DNA of 64,000 nucleotides from Capsicum annuum (GCF_002878395.1 NC_061122.1:82989455-83053454); one strand, 5' to 3'; counted from the first letter of the stretch, positions 24,123 through 37,199 are shown. Notes: generated from the sequence alone by a model not told the origin. Made by a program: numbers and translations.

Positions 24123-24140
24123 ATCTCCCCCACTAGGAAC
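24123..24140 (-). other. Polypurine tract of chromovirus 2
   Basis: Minus strand GTTCCTAGTGGGGGAGAT directly before the LTR start TGAAACACCC. Confidence 0.8.
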
Positions 24141-24309
24141 ATTCTTCCTTGAATAAGGTACTAGGTAGGGGTACCCACACACACGAGTCATTTTCATTAT
24201 CAAATTTATTTCCTATCTTTAACAAAGTTTCATAACAAAAGGGCAACGATATTAATCTTTTCTTTAACAAACATTGAAAATAAAGATGTGTTGGAGACTC
24301 ATACCTTCA

Positions 24310-25500
24310 GCACAGATCCTAGGGGCAGAAAACAAATGCAGATATTTGGACTTCATGTACTCCTCCACTTTCCATTTAGCTTCTTACACCTTATAGTTCC
24401 ACTAAAGTACCTTAACCGAAGCCACATCCTTGTTCCGCAACCAATGAACCTGCCTATCCAAGATCTCAACTAGGACCTCTTCATAAGACAAAGAATCTAA
24501 GATACCTAATCATTCCAAAGGAACAATCGAAGAAGGATAGCCAATGCACTTCTTCATAATAAATATTACAAACTCTCCACAAAACCTCATAAGGACTAAC
24601 ATACCAGGGACTGAGCTTCCCCTTCTTACCAAACCGCACTATTCTCTTCATGGGAGATAACTTGAGAAAAATCTTATCCCTAGCCTAGAACTCTAAGTCT
24701 TTATGCCTAACATCCACATAGGACTTTTGTCTACATTGGGAACCCTTAAGCCTCTCCCGAATGACCTTCACATCCTCCATAGCTTGGTAAATCAAGTAGG
24801 GACCAAATATGTCTACCTAACCAAGCTCAAACCAACCAATAGGAGACCTACACCTCCTACCATACAATACCTCAAAAGGGGCCATACTAGTACTAGAATG
24901 ATAGCTATTGTTGTAAGCAAACTCCACCAAAGGTAGATTCTCAACCAAATTGCCACCTCAAGCTCAAAGAATATCCTTTCATGTCTTAATAGTTCTCTCT
25001 GCTTGCTCATCCATCTATGGGTGGAAAGTAGTACTCAGACTAACCTTAGTCCATAAGCCACTCTGAGATGTAAATTGCATCCCACTTTATAAATAATTAA
25101 AACAGGCACCCCATGAAGCATCATAGTCTTCCAAAAATACAGCTTCGTATAATCCTCCATCGAGAAAGTAATCCTCACTAGAAAAAAGTAAACTGACTTA
25201 GTTATCCTATCCTCAATGACCCAAATTGAATTATATTGATTCTAAGACCAAGGAAGAGTGATAACAAAGTCTATATTGATCACTTTCCACTTTCATCTGG
25301 GAAAATCAATTTCTTGATGCAAACTCTCTTGGCCTCATGTGCTCAACTTTAACCCATTGACACACCATGTACTTAGCCATAAAATCAGTCACATCCTTCT
25401 TTATTCCATTCCACCAACAGATATCCATTAGATCATGATACATCTTAGACGAGCTGGGATGAACAATATAGTGTGACTCATGTACCTCATCCAAAATCCT
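24310..25500 (-). pseudogene. Integrase and chromodomain of chromovirus 2
   Basis: Zinc-finger part at 25306-25494 reads HESHYIVHPSSSKMYHDL...KYMVCQWVKVEHM; the first Cys of the pair is replaced (KYMVC), so the HHCC finger is broken. The core (about 24750-25300) is heavily mutated. The linker FLKLSPMKRIVRFGKKGKL and SPWYVSPYEVL lie at 24600-24680. The chromodomain lies at 24310-24500: SLSYEEVLVEILDRQVHWL, RNKDVASVKVL, then stops within the usual 'WRNQ.VEEATWEAE' stretch, which here reads WNYKV-stop-EAKWKVEEYMK. Confidence 0.8.
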
Positions 25501-27060
25501 TTATTGCAAACCATCGACATTAGTAACACACAACCTCCCTTGGAATCGTAAAGTACCATCACTACTGATCTCAAACACCACTACCTTTTGCCCATTAATG
25601 TCACTCTTAATTTTTATCACGATAGGGTCTAGCACTAGATTTCTCTTAAACTCTGCACCAAGAGATGATTGAACCACTTCTTGCCTTACCACTCCACCAT
25701 CCTTGCAGTCCAAGAGGCGAAATCTAAGATTAGCTAAGTGTTGAATATCTTTCACCAATTCCCCACTTTTCTTCCTCCACATAAGCCAAACTATAATGGA
25801 TAACCTTTTAAGAGCATCAGAAACAACATTAGCCTTACCTGGGTGATAGTGAAGACTCATATCATAGTCCTTGAGAAGCTCAAGCCATCTCATCTACCAT
25901 AGATTAAGCTCTTTCTAGGTGAACATAAACTGTAGACTCTTCTGATTAAAAAAGATATCCGCGTAAATACCATCAAAAAAATGCCTCCATATTTTTAAAG
26001 CAAACACAACCGCCAATAGCTTAAAATCATGAGTAGGATAATTCCTCTCATGTACCTTTAATTGCTTGGAAGCATATACAATCACCTTCCAATGTTGCAT
26101 TAACATACAACTAGAACCTACTTGAGATGCATCACAATAAACCACTAACCCTTCATTGCCTCCCTGCAAAGTATGAATAAGAGCCGAATTTAACTTATCC
26201 TTCAACTTCTTAAAACTTCCTTCACAACCATCTGACTAAGAAAACATGACCTTCTTCTAAGTCAACATAGTCAAAGGAGAAGCTATCGACAAAAATCTTT
26301 CCACAAACCACCTATAATACCTGGCTAAACCTAAAAAGCTCCTAATGTTGAATAGAGCAGTGGGTATAGGCCACTTCTGCACCACAACAACCTTTTACGG
26401 ATCAACCATGATCCCTTCACTAGAAATAATATAATCCAAGAAAGTGTTCAACCAAAACTAATGCTTAGAGAACTTGGAACACAATGATGTTCCTTTAAGG
26501 TCTGCCACACCACATAGAGATGATTAGTATAATCTACATCACTGTTCAATTAAACCAAAATGTGATCAATAAATACAACAATAAAGAGATCCAAATACTA
26601 TAAAAACCATATTCATCAGATCCATAAATGCCGATGGAGCATTAGTCAACCAAAATGACATCACCAAAAATTCAAAGTGCCCATACTGAGTACGAAAGGT
26701 CATCAGGGATATACACCTCCCATATCTTTAGCTGACGGTACCCAGACTGAAGACCTATCTTAGAAAAAAACTTGGCACCTTGAAATAGGTCAAACTAATC
26801 ATTTATCCTTAGAAGGAATACTTATCTTTTAACGTCACTTTGTTCAACTTCCTATAGTCAATGTACATACGAATAGAACCATCTTTTTTGCACACAAACA
26901 ACACCGGTGCACCCCATGGGGATATACTAGGACTAATAAACCCCTTATTCAGAAGATCCTTAAGTTGCTCCTTGAGTTCCCTCAACTTAGCCTGATCTTT
27001 TCTATACAGAGGAATAGAAATTAGATGAGTTTTGCAGAACTAGTTCAATACCAAACTTTA
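25501..27060 (-). pseudogene. Reverse transcriptase and RNase H of chromovirus 2
   Basis: RT signatures are spread over 26210-27060 in broken frames. The catalytic box at about 26555-26585 reads VVFIDHILV, so the second catalytic Asp of the usual FIDDILVY is His. RNase H follows at 25915-26205 (YCDASQVGSSCMLMQHWKV, HDFKLLAVVFALKIWRHF) and 25501-25893 (RWLELLKDYDMSLHYHPGKA, VVSDALKRLS). The usual TDHKSLQ is FFNQKSLQ here, so another catalytic Asp is lost. Both enzymes are dead in this copy. Confidence 0.85.
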
Positions 27061-27261
27061 TTTTCCTATTAAGAGGAACAACAAAAAGATCATCTAAAAA
27101 ACCTCTAGAAACTCATTAACCACTAGAACTGGCTGGAAAGAAGGACCTTCTGAGTTAGAATATTTAACTTAGACTAAGTAATAAAGACAACCTTTAGAGC
27201 TTAATCTCTGAGCTCTAAGATAAGAATTCAATCTCTCCCTAAGAGCTAAAGAACCACCCTC

Positions 27262-27516
27262 TCATTCTATAACTGGCTTACCAGGGAACCTAAAGATAAC
27301 CCTATGAGTCCGACAATCCAAGTATGCATAATAAGAATGTAACCAATCCATACCTAAAATTACATTGAAATCTACCATATCTAAACCTCTACTTTCCTGA
27401 GATTGGGTAACCTGTGCCAAAAAATTATCACCACCATGATGATGCTTGTTGTTGGAATGATAAGGATCAGTAGTAGAAAAGTAGGAACCAGATCTCCCTA
27501 CTTCTTTTCTTTTCAT
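27262..27516 (-). pseudogene. Protease remnant of chromovirus 2 with gag-linker fusion
   Basis: The frame joins a gag-linker-like stretch (GRSGSYFSTTDPYHSNNKHH) almost directly to the end of the protease (DFNVILGMDWLHSYYAYLDC). The zinc knuckle and the active-site DSG/DPG segment expected between them are not seen, which suggests an internal deletion of a few hundred bases. The MDWL...DC signature supports the protease call. Confidence 0.65.
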
Positions 27517-27529
27517 TTACCACCATCCC

Positions 27530-28391
27530 AACCACCCTAATACTGAGCACCTGCTTAGTCAAAAAACCTGGTCCTCTTACCCTGTCTAACCCCAAACTCC
27601 ACCTATTTTTCTTTTTCATCATCCACTTGTTGCATATAAATAATTAACCTAGAGATGATCATATCTTTAATCAAAAAGGTATTCTTGCATTCAAAAATCA
27701 GATCCTAATTTAAACCAAGAACGTGATTCCTTATTCTTGCTCGAATGTCAGCAACTAAATTAGGAGCATACCTTGAATTGATAAAACTTCAAGTCATATT
27801 CCTTTACAGACATCCTCCCCTGCTTGAGGTTCACAAACTCCTCTATCTTTGCTTCCCTCAACTCTTGCTGAAAGAACCGATCTTAGAAGGCCTTAAAAAA
27901 GGTATCCCACAGGACTGATTCATCTACATCACCCCTATCCTTGTCCCACTCTTCATACCACTAATATGTAACCTCTTTGATCTAATAAGAAACAAATTTT
28001 ACCCCTTCCACATTAGTATCCTTCATCACTTAAAAGATCTTTTCTATTTCATCCAAGAAGCCCTGTGGATCCTTCTCCATCTTTACTCCAAAAAAAGTTA
28101 GAATACCCATCTTTATACATTAGCTAACCCTTGTGGCCACAGCAAACAAAGCACCAGTCGCACCCATCTCAGCCTAAGTAGCAATAATTTGAATAATTAT
28201 ATGAATAGACTGATGGAATTTCATATTAGTCACCTTACCTTAAGGAGGACTAGTAGAACCCTGTAGAACTTTAAAACTATCAAAGATAGGATCGTGAGAT
28301 CAAAGATGAACCCCAAAAGTAGGATGCACCTCTTCAGTATTACCCCAGATGGGGTAAAAGAATTTTCTTATGGTCTAGATCTATGAGGCAT
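27530..28391 (-). pseudogene. Gag of chromovirus 2
   Basis: Start placed at ATG 28391 (MPHRSRP then a stop), about 180 bases from the primer site. The stretch between it and the protease remnant occupies the gag position and has the right length, but many stops and frameshifts leave only short recognisable segments, such as the DEIEKIF...VMK-type helix near 28020-28080. Assigned mainly by position. Confidence 0.6.
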
Positions 28392-28572
28392 GATCTAAAG
28401 TAGGAACAAATAATTATTAGAAAAGATTCCAAGAATGAAAATAGAATACCAACAAAGTGAAACATTCCTAAATGCCTTGTATACTATCCCATATGAGTGT
28501 GGCATGCTAAATACCCTTAAAAGAGACTATACTCAACACGACTTTATGGATTTCAAATTGACCATGAACCTA

Positions 28573-28586
28573 GGCTCTAATACCAA
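28573..28586 (-). other. Primer binding site of chromovirus 2 (iMet type)
   Basis: Minus strand TTGGTATTAGAGCC, two bases inside the 5' LTR; matches initiator tRNA-Met complement with one change. Confidence 0.8.
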
Positions 28587-28588
28587 CT

Positions 28589-29665
28589 TGACATGACCTG
28601 ATCAGGGGCCTTGTCATAATGGGCATCCCAAGTCTAACTAGGACTAGAGAAAGCCCATGTTACCTAACGTAACCTCTAGCCGCCTGCCCTGTGTTTGATG
28701 TTTCTGAGTATATAACAAGATAGTGCAATAGCTCACATAAAGACTCTTGGAAAAGATCACAATCATGACCAACCTAACTGAGTCCAACCATCCCATACCA
28801 ACAATTCAACCATACCAAACCTTTCAAAAATAAAGGCCATAAATAAGGCCATAACCAAAAATTACCCAAAACATAATATAATTATTTCACAAATAAAAAA
28901 TGATGGAACAGTGAGAAATTTGTCTGGTGGTTCCAATCTTCCATCTTATTCCAATACCAAGGCTAACACGAATATCGATTCCACCCATTCCAACCTATAG
29001 AAGTACCACAAAGCCTCTAACCATAAGAGTATTAAATTTGGTAGGGATATGCCCCCAACCATAGCCAAAACCAATATCCAAAATAAAATCAAAGTGTCTA
29101 GAAATATCGATAACATAAAACTCAGCCTTTTGGAAGGATGTAAGCTTACCACTTCAGTCGAAATGTTGTCCCCCAAGTCAATCACTATGTAAGAGGAGTA
29201 AAACGGCTGGTTCCTGTAAAGCGTAGGTATACAAATGCTAGTAGATGGGTGAGCGAGTGACCACTAGCATGAACTTAGGATAAGGATAAAATAATGTCAT
29301 ATATATAAACAAGTAACACCATACATATTCATAAAACCATACATATGTATAACCATATTGGGAAATGGGACTGGGTTTAGCATGCCTTTAAAACCTTTTC
29401 TTGGGCAGTGTAGCTTTTTCATCCTAAACTACCCATGGGCTATACGGGTTCAGCTCCCCCTGATGAAAGGGCCCCTATGCCTGTAGCCGCATAACCAGTG
29501 AAAAAAAACTAGGATGTTTTATACATTCCCCAAAATATAGTGTGACATCATGCATACGATCACCAAGACCAACCTCAGATCGACAAATATGAGTTTCCAA
29601 TTTTAGGCCCCCCAGGACCTCCACCTTTCATGGCTTTGCTACACATTCTTCCATTATTTCCCAAA
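28589..29665 (-). repeat. 5' LTR of chromovirus 2, truncated
   Basis: Starts TGACATGACC and is collinear with the left LTR through GGCTTTGCTACACAT and CATTATTT, then switches abruptly to LINE RNase H sequence near 29665. More than half of the LTR, including its U3 module, is missing and does not reappear beyond the LINE. Confidence 0.85.
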
Positions 29666-29669
29666 TAAC

Positions 29670-32600
29670 CAATTTCTGCATGAACTATATCTCCTTGATC
29701 ATCCCTTAAACAATAGGCCTATGAGCTTTTACCTAGATTTCCTTTAGAGGCCCCATCTATATTATACTTATACCATCCCTGGTTTTATATTTCCCAATAT
29801 ACTATCTTGCATCTGATATTAGGTCTCATCTAATTTAGCTGTTGTAGGATATCTGGCCATATTGTAGGAAACTCCAGTGTTGGTTTCCTAAACTTTAGCA
29901 GCATTCTCAATTGCCTAGTGACATTATAAATTACCCTATGACCTATCACCATTTCCTTTTATGTTTCATTGAGTCTCTTCTTTTCCATAGCTCCTCTAAG
30001 ATAATTGTTGGTAGTGCTCTAAAATATATCTTTTCTCTCTACCTCACCTAAGCTACCCACCAAGCCTGAACTATTTCTCTCAAGATTAAGCCTTGAATAA
30101 TGATTCCTACAAAATAAGAGAAATAGGACCATGTCCTATTAGCTACATAAGATCATAACATCACATGTGCTGGGTTGTGACAACACCAATAATTAGAATG
30201 ACCATGCACTCTCTATCTCAACAAAAATTCTTCCTTTCCACATTCTCCACATGAAAAAAAATCATCTTAAAAGGCATCCTTTTAATCCATAATTTCCTGT
30301 AAAAATAAGATGGTTCCTCTCTTTGTCTCACATATTCCCAAATTGTTTTTATAGTAAAAACTCTTCCTTTTTCCACACTCCATATTGGTTTATCTTGTAT
30401 TGCCTATTTTTGATTTGGAATTGCATTCTGAATCACATGCTCTACTATCTTTTCAGGTAACTCCTATTTTATCAAATTTTTACTCCATCTTTTTTCTATC
30501 ATTAAGTCTTTTACAATTTGCAACTTGGGATCCCATTCTTTACTATCTTGTAGAATTTAGTAAAAATCTCCCAAACCACTCCAATTGTCAATCCACAAAT
30601 GAGAATTTTCTCCTCTAACCTTCAAAAAATGTGATGATCAATGTTATCTCTAACTTGTAACATCTTTTTACAAAATTGAGAACTCCCTCCCACTTTCCAC
30701 TAGACATTCTTAGGATGCAAATTCTTACAGTATTTGTTAAATATATATTTACTCCACGGGGTCCTTTTAGTTCTGAAATTCCACCATAGCTTACAAAATA
30801 AGGCTGTTGAAACATCTACCAACCTTCTAAAACCTAATCCTCCTTCTGCCTCAGGTGAACACATTGCCTTCCAAGATACCCAATGTCTTCCTTTTCCCCC
30901 ATTGTACTACTACAGAAAAACTTAGCAAAGATTTTTTTAAATAGTAATCAATATATTTTGAGGAGTTTTCATAACAGATAAACAGTGTAAGGGGATTATT
31001 TAAAGTACATGTTAAATTAGAACTGTCCTGCCTCCAAATGACAATAATTTTCCTTTCCATGCTTGAAGCTTATTTGTAATTCTATTCATAATCTACTGAT
31101 AATAAATTTATTCTTTCTTTTATACAAAACTGGACATCCCAAATATATAATAGAATGGGTTGTCTCAAAATGCCTGTTGCTACCTATGCTACCACCACTG
31201 CTCCTTGTGAGACCTTTTCATAAAAATATAAAACAATTTTCTCCTTATTGATCTTTGGACCTGAAATCCTCCTATACTTCTCAAAATTTGCAGTGACTAT
31301 TTGAATAATAGCCACTTCTACCTTACATAAAATGATCATATCATCTGGAAAAGCAAGATGATTAATCTTAGAGCTTTCTGTGGGTATGCCAAAAGACTTA
31401 AAGTCTTTACTGACTAATAACTATTTCAAACTTCTAAAGAATAATGTAGGAGATAACGGATCTCCTTACTTTAGTCCTTTAGATGACTTGATATAACCTT
31501 TAGGTTATCTATTAAGTAAAATAAAGTACCAATTATTAGACAGTAATCTGAAAACCATATCAATTATCTGCTCATAGAAACCTACCCTCGTCAGTACTTT
31601 GGTAATAAAAAGTCATTCAACTCTATCATAAGCCTTCATCATATCTAATTTCAGTACCATGTTGGGTAGCTTCCCTCTTTTTCTAATTTTTGATAATATT
31701 TCTTGTACTAGTAGAATGTTTTTAGCTATACTTCTACCCTGCACAAATCCAGCTTGCTCCTCAGAAACCATGCTAGGCAATACACTCTTTAGTCTTTCAT
31801 GGACAATTCTAGAAAAGACCTTATTCACAAAATTACTTAGTGAGATAGGTAAAATGTAAGAGAATGTGTTTACTACTAACTTATTTGGTAATAACAACAT
31901 ATTAGTATGAGTAATAAAACTTGGTAGCTGTTGTCCACAAAAGAAAGCTATAACCATCCGGTGAATATCTTCTATTACTATACTCCATGCCTCTTGAAAA
32001 AATGCACCTATCATACCATCGGGTCCTACAACACTATCTTTATTTAGTCCCATTACTACTACTTTCACTTCCTTCATGGTAGGAATTCTCTTCAACTCTT
32101 CATTTTGTCTTTCTGTTATGAGCTTTGGAAGAAGTTCCAACATTGAAAAATCTTCAGCATCCTCCTACTTTTTGAATTATTATTGGAAAAAGAACCTGCG
32201 GCTTCAGAAATCTCCTTTTTATTTTCCAACTATACTCTTTCTGCATTATGAATCCTTTTTATTCTTAGTCTGGCCCTTCTACCATTTACTACTACATGAA
32301 AAAATCTAGTATTTTTTCCTCTACTTTAAACCATTGAAAACCTGACTTCTGTTTCCAAAATTCTTTCTCCCTTCTCAATTGTAAAGCTAATTCCTCATAT
32401 GTTTGTGACAATTTAGTTCTATTTGAAATTGATGGCTCTGATTCAAACTATTGCTCCCTTACTTTTATGACCTCCTCCAATGTAGCAATCACTTGGAAAA
32501 TATTTCCAAAAGTTTGTTTCCTCCATATAACCAGTGTTGATTTAGTATTCTTTAGCTTTTTCTGGAACTTAAGGAAAGGACTTCCCTCAAAATCTATTTT

Positions 32601-33390
32601 CTAGCTTTGCCTAATGACATCCATGCATGATTCCTCTTTTAGCCAAAAATTCAAAAACTCAGAAGGTGAACTCTTGTAATTTTAAATTGTATCGCCATTG
32701 GAGCATGATCTGATCCACTCCTTACTAGATATTCTACCTCTATATCATAAAACAGATCCTGCATTTAATCATTTACCAAAAACTCTATCCAACCTCTTGA
32801 AAATGCATTTCTCATCTATTCTGCCATTCCACCATATATACTTGTTGCCTTTAAAAGCAATTTCATCTAGATGGAAAATATTAATGCAATGGTTAAAATC
32901 ATTAATCTTTTCAATAGTGACTGGTAGGCCTCCAATCTTCTCATCCCCATTTCTGACAATATTAAAATCTCTTCCTACCATCCAAGAATCCTAGATAAAA
33001 CTAGCTAGCTCTCCCATATACTCTCACAATTCTAATCTTTCATACTGAGTACATTTTTCATGAACTAGAGTGACAAAGACAGCTGAATTAATAAACCGAC
33101 TTTTGACTTTGAGAGTGAGTAACTATTCTTCATCTTTAATAATGTTGTATTCCATGAATGCATCCATGAATGCCCATATCTTACCTGACCTATTAACCAC
33201 ATCATGCTGCATACCTAATCTACCTTTGTACTCTTCTATTTACTGACCATCTTGAAATGTTTACATCAAACTAATAAAACCAAACTGATGCCTTTTATGC
33301 ATTATGATGAGCCTTGTAAAATCTTTCTATGTATTCACTGATCTGATATTCCAAATTAATCCATTCATTATGACAGTGTTTTGATGGCTT
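29670..33390 (-). pseudogene. LINE ORF2: endonuclease, reverse transcriptase, zf-RVT, RNase H start
   Basis: Endonuclease C-terminal half at 32690-32981: MVGRDFNIVRNGDEKIGG, GNKYIWWNG, IFKRLDRVFG, and after a frameshift VEYLVRSGSDHAPM. RT N-terminal half at 31613-32143: VVGPDGMIGAFFQEAW, then PISLSNFVNKVFSRI, EEQAGFVQGRSI, VLKLDMMKAYDRVE. The catalytic box near 31335-31352 reads AFPDDMII, with Pro for the usual Ala. zf-RVT near 30250-30420: FTIKTIWEYVRQ, MPFKMIFFH. RNase H start near 29690-29800: GWYKYNIDGASKGNLGKSS, stop, then RDDQGDIVHAEI. The enzyme nicks target DNA and primes reverse transcription there. Long open frames on the plus strand here are shadows. Confidence 0.85.
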
Positions 33391-33399
33391 GACTCCTTA

Positions 33400-34720
33400 T
33401 CTACATTGCACTTTCTATTACTTTATTTTTTTCTTCTTCTATTTACTTCCATGTTTTGCACTTAGTGATTTGATTTTCTTAGGAGATAAATCCCCTTCAT
33501 TAGCCATTTTATCAATGTTATACTCTTGATCTTCATCATCTAGATCTTCATTATTTTCATTCATCACTTCCATCATACTTTCTGCCTCCATTGCAAGAGG
33601 TTCCACTCTTTCTATTATTTTTTCCTACTTGTCCTCATTGTTTTTCAAAATCAACATTAATTATTTACCCATTACCTACTCTTGTTGATTCACTATTAGT
33701 TGATCATATAACTCTTGAGCTATCTGTATTTATGATTGTTCTACTGTCACTTCTACATGCTTCTCATTTACTATGTTTTGGCCTTCTACTTATGTCTGCT
33801 ATTGTATCTATTCCTCTACTACCTTTTCTTGCTCCTAGCCAAAAGTGGCATTGTCCTAATCTTTTGTGCTTTATGTTTTCTACTAGATGGTTTAAACTTC
33901 TTACAATTCCTTATGCTTTTGATTTAAGGCCTCGAAAGCATTTGAAACTTTCATATCTTTCCTTTCTTCCTCTATAGCTCCTATAATATGGCTATACCTA
34001 TCCTTATTATACTTACTTCTTTATTGCAATGGATTCTTATTGCTTGTTACATTATATTCTATTTGTTCAATTTGAACCTCTTCTCCTTCTTTCCATTCAT
34101 TACCATTTTGGTTTTGCTTTTGAGTCTTGTCATAGAGTTTTGGATAAAGATATCAACAAGTTGTTTCATTATGACCCTATAGACAACACTCCTTACAGTA
34201 TTAAGGCTTATAATCATACTATATTTTTATCCATTTTGATTTTATCTCCCCTATGTCTTCATCTTTTTCTCTGATTCTCACTCTATGTGGAAGTTTAGCA
34301 ACCAGATCCACTTCTATTTTAACTCTAATGCAGCTAGGCCTAGTATGATTTTGTTTATCCATATCCACCATCAATGGTTTTCCTACTACTGAAGCTATTG
34401 AAAAAATAGCATCCTTGGCAAAAAAGTTTGTTTACAAATCTGGCATTGAAATCCATGCAATTCCAATCGTAGTTTCTACATCAGTCTCAAACCATGGATC
34501 CTATTTAAGTGTTCTCATTTGCTAGTATATTTCATTAATTTTGATATGATATACAGGTGTTGATAAACTGACCAAAAATACTATTAAATGACCTCAAATA
34601 AGAATTTCAACAGGATCATTTATCTCTGAAATATGGATTTTAGGCTAGGGGGACCCTTGGTTTAGGTTCTGAAGCTTCTAGACTTGTTTTGGGCTATTGG
34701 GTGGATTATATGAAATGAAA
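33400..34720 (-). pseudogene. LINE ORF1: DUF4283 and CCHC zinc-knuckle protein
   Basis: RNA-binding nucleocapsid-like protein of plant LINEs. Recognisable in the minus strand: WFETDVETTIGIAWISMPDL, then FFAKDAIFSIASVVGKPL, RPSCIRVKIEVDLVAKLP (about 34270-34490), and the zinc knuckle CKECCLQ-like segment CCL-stop-GHNETTC (about 34140-34200). The rest, down to 33400, is Glu/Asn-rich and low in conservation. The plus-strand frames at 33591-33977 and 33988-34274 are its antisense. Confidence 0.75.
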
Positions 34721-34759
34721 ATATAGGTGCAGGTCCCACATTTAATCAAAGAAATATTA

Positions 34760-36570
34760 GGATGAAAGTTTCAATTATTCCATTGAGTGAGTCTTGAATG
34801 TAAAAGTTGGTATAGTAGTTTAGTTTGTTCGTGCACATGGGGTTCTGAATAAATCTCGAGCACCTGGTGGGAGTTCATTTTTGACTTAGCAAATTTGGTG
34901 CATAGAACCATCTATAGCAACCTCTTAAGTGACCAAGGAATCATTTTAGAAATCATCCTTAGACCCGTCGAGCCGCTAAAGCGATGACCTTACATCTTAA
35001 TCGGAGGTTGCTTAGGTGGTACTCGATCGCTTAGGTGAAGGACTGATATTTTTTGGGGATTTCTTAAGGTTTAGTCACTTATGAGATCATTCAGACTCTT
35101 TAGAAGTATTTGTCGGGGATTAAATCCCCTTCTTCACCCAAATATCCCATTATTTTCTTTTCTATTTTTCCACTATTTTGAGAGCATGGAGAGAGGAAAG
35201 GGTGAGGAATCATCCATTGAAGTTAAGGTAAGTTAGCATAATAATCCTTGGTCATTTATCATTATTTTTTCTATCAATTTCCATCCTATTTCAAGGTAAA
35301 TTTTAATAAATTAGATCTTTAAATCCCTATATGATGGGGGATGATTTGGGCCCTAATTTATGTACCATTTGTTCTTAACTTTTAAGCACACATTCCTTCT
35401 TCGAGGGACCTCATGAAAAATTTAATTTTTGATTCCATTGATGTGCCTTGTGATCCCATTCTTGATCCAAATGATGTGTATTTTACTAATTTGATAGAGT
35501 GATGGAATTTTAGAATTGTAGAGCAAAGGTAGACAATTTTTTGATGATTTAAAGGCTTGTGGTTCAGCATCTATGTATGATTTGTTCAACTCGTCCTCAC
35601 TAGATCGTGTATGATATATATTGCATGTTAGGTAAGGATGCCAAGATAGGATTTAGAGTTGAACACAATGACTTAGCCTAATTTAGGAGTTTGGGGATAG
35701 AGGGGTGTATAGACCCTTAATACTAAATACTTATTATGACTATAAGATCCTCTTACCCTAGTTTTTAACATGTTAAGGGTACTTGAGGCTAAGGAACTTC
35801 AGTATGAGATTTACTACTTGGCTTATAGGATTATCATATTTTCCCAAATTATAGTATTTATATTATGCTAGTTATATATTATCGAGCATGAGGCCGTGGT
35901 TACGATACCAGTTGGACTCTAGGTAAGTATTCGATCTTTATAAAGGATGTGGTTTTAGGTGATGGACACTTAGATGCTTATGATTATATTATTTAGATAC
36001 TGGTGATTTCATGTATAGATTATGGTACATTCATGCTCACTTAGTGATACGATTCCAACTAAAATCTTGGTTTTACTATTGTTCTGTTAAAAGGATATAT
36101 TCCTACTTTTCTTTTATAAAAAAAATTCTTTCATAATGGGAATCATACAACCTTAATGGATGATTTATGAGATTTTAAAGCAAACATAATGTTTTAGAAA
36201 TTTAACTGAGATAGTTTTATGTCGATGGTTTTACCAATATATTTACTTTGGTCGTGAGAGATTTTGACCCTTTCTACAACATTACGAAGATTTTGTCTTA
36301 GTGTTAACCTCAATAATAAATTTATAGACCTATGCTCTTTTATCCATGATTCAAGTTTATGAATTTATAATATATACATCTAGCCATTATAGATGGATTA
36401 GACTAATGATAATGATGATTTGAAATCTTAGATTTGGACGACATCAATATATATAGATATTCTCAAATCCCTTGGGTGCCCCTTTCTCTGCAAGCCATCA
36501 TCTTGGAGAAGAGAGGCTGTTGTACGTCTGATATTTATAAGTCATTGAGATTAAGAAGGTGTATAGTCTA
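34760..36570 (+). repeat. LTR-like sequence, left part, interrupted by solo LTR
   Basis: No credible ORF. 34960-35040 has a repeat-word module (GATCGCTTAGGTG, AATCGGAGGTTGCTTAGGTGG, GTCGAGCCGCTAAAGCGATG), followed by promoter-leader-like pyrimidine-rich DNA, so it resembles a plus-strand gypsy LTR. It resumes at 39866. Family and true ends not identified. Confidence 0.35.
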
Positions 36571-37199
36571 TGTAATGCCTCGATTTTCTAAACCAGAATG
36601 CTACACGGTGCTCATGACCGAAAGGACCTCAAGCTACCCATGACTGATATTTGTACCTGTATACTGCATAAAATACTAGAAAATATAAAAATATGAACTG
36701 AAAGGCCATAAGGTTCAAACTGGATAAATATCTGAATAATAATAATGTCTGAATAAGGTGGTATCACAATACCAAAACAAAACTAAAAATACTAAAGTCT
36801 AAACCAAGTCTGTTATCTAGTCTGTATCTAGTCTGTAACTAGTCTGAAAGCCTCTACTGTCTGAGTAATTTGAATAAGGAGCTGATAGGTTGTGTCCCCA
36901 ACTAACTTCATCTAATAAACTAACTAATGGGATAATGAAGAAATAATCATGTCCTCGAAGGATGAGGACTCACTTCTAACTTTGACTGTTGAAATTACAA
37001 TGCTACTGCTGCTTTGGAACTCATGCCTCTAAACCTATCATGTAATATACGAGAAAGCACCATAGTACAAATGCTTTAGTACGACTGAATGTACTGAGCA
37101 TACGAGTGAGGTAGGCTAAATGCAAAGGGTTTATATGCATGAACAATGTCGATTGTTATGAATGTGAGAATACATACATATATAAGTAACCATAACTAA

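Larger units (their letters stand above)
21704..29665 (-). mobile_element. Ty3/gypsy chromovirus 2 (Del/Tekay-like), right LTR truncated
   Basis: Minus-strand element with left LTR 21704-24122, internal region 24123-28588 and right LTR from 28589, which stops near 29665 at a LINE. Internal order is gag, protease remnant, RT, RNase H, integrase and chromodomain. It is the same superfamily as element A at the right end of the window, sharing the 'CATGCCCCCGAC/CATGCCCCCAAC' and 'GGAAGCTCACC' blocks in the LTRs. The left flank is CTTCT; its partner cannot be found because the right end is gone. Confidence 0.88.
29665..34720 (-). mobile_element. L1-type LINE, 3' truncated
   Basis: Minus-strand non-LTR retrotransposon. 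From the right it holds ORF1 (DUF4283 and CCHC), then ORF2 with AP-endonuclease, reverse transcriptase, zf-RVT and the start of RNase H. The 3' end is missing: the RNase H domain stops at the junction with a gypsy LTR and no poly(A) (plus-strand poly-T) is present. Many stops. The 5' limit is set at the end of recognisable ORF1; up to about 34780 could be 5' UTR. Confidence 0.85.

Noticed and set aside
33591..33977. 128-codon plus-strand open frame, Leu/Phe-rich
   Set aside because: Antisense of the LINE ORF1 region; hydrophobic composition is a by-product of the Glu/Lys/Asn-rich minus strand.
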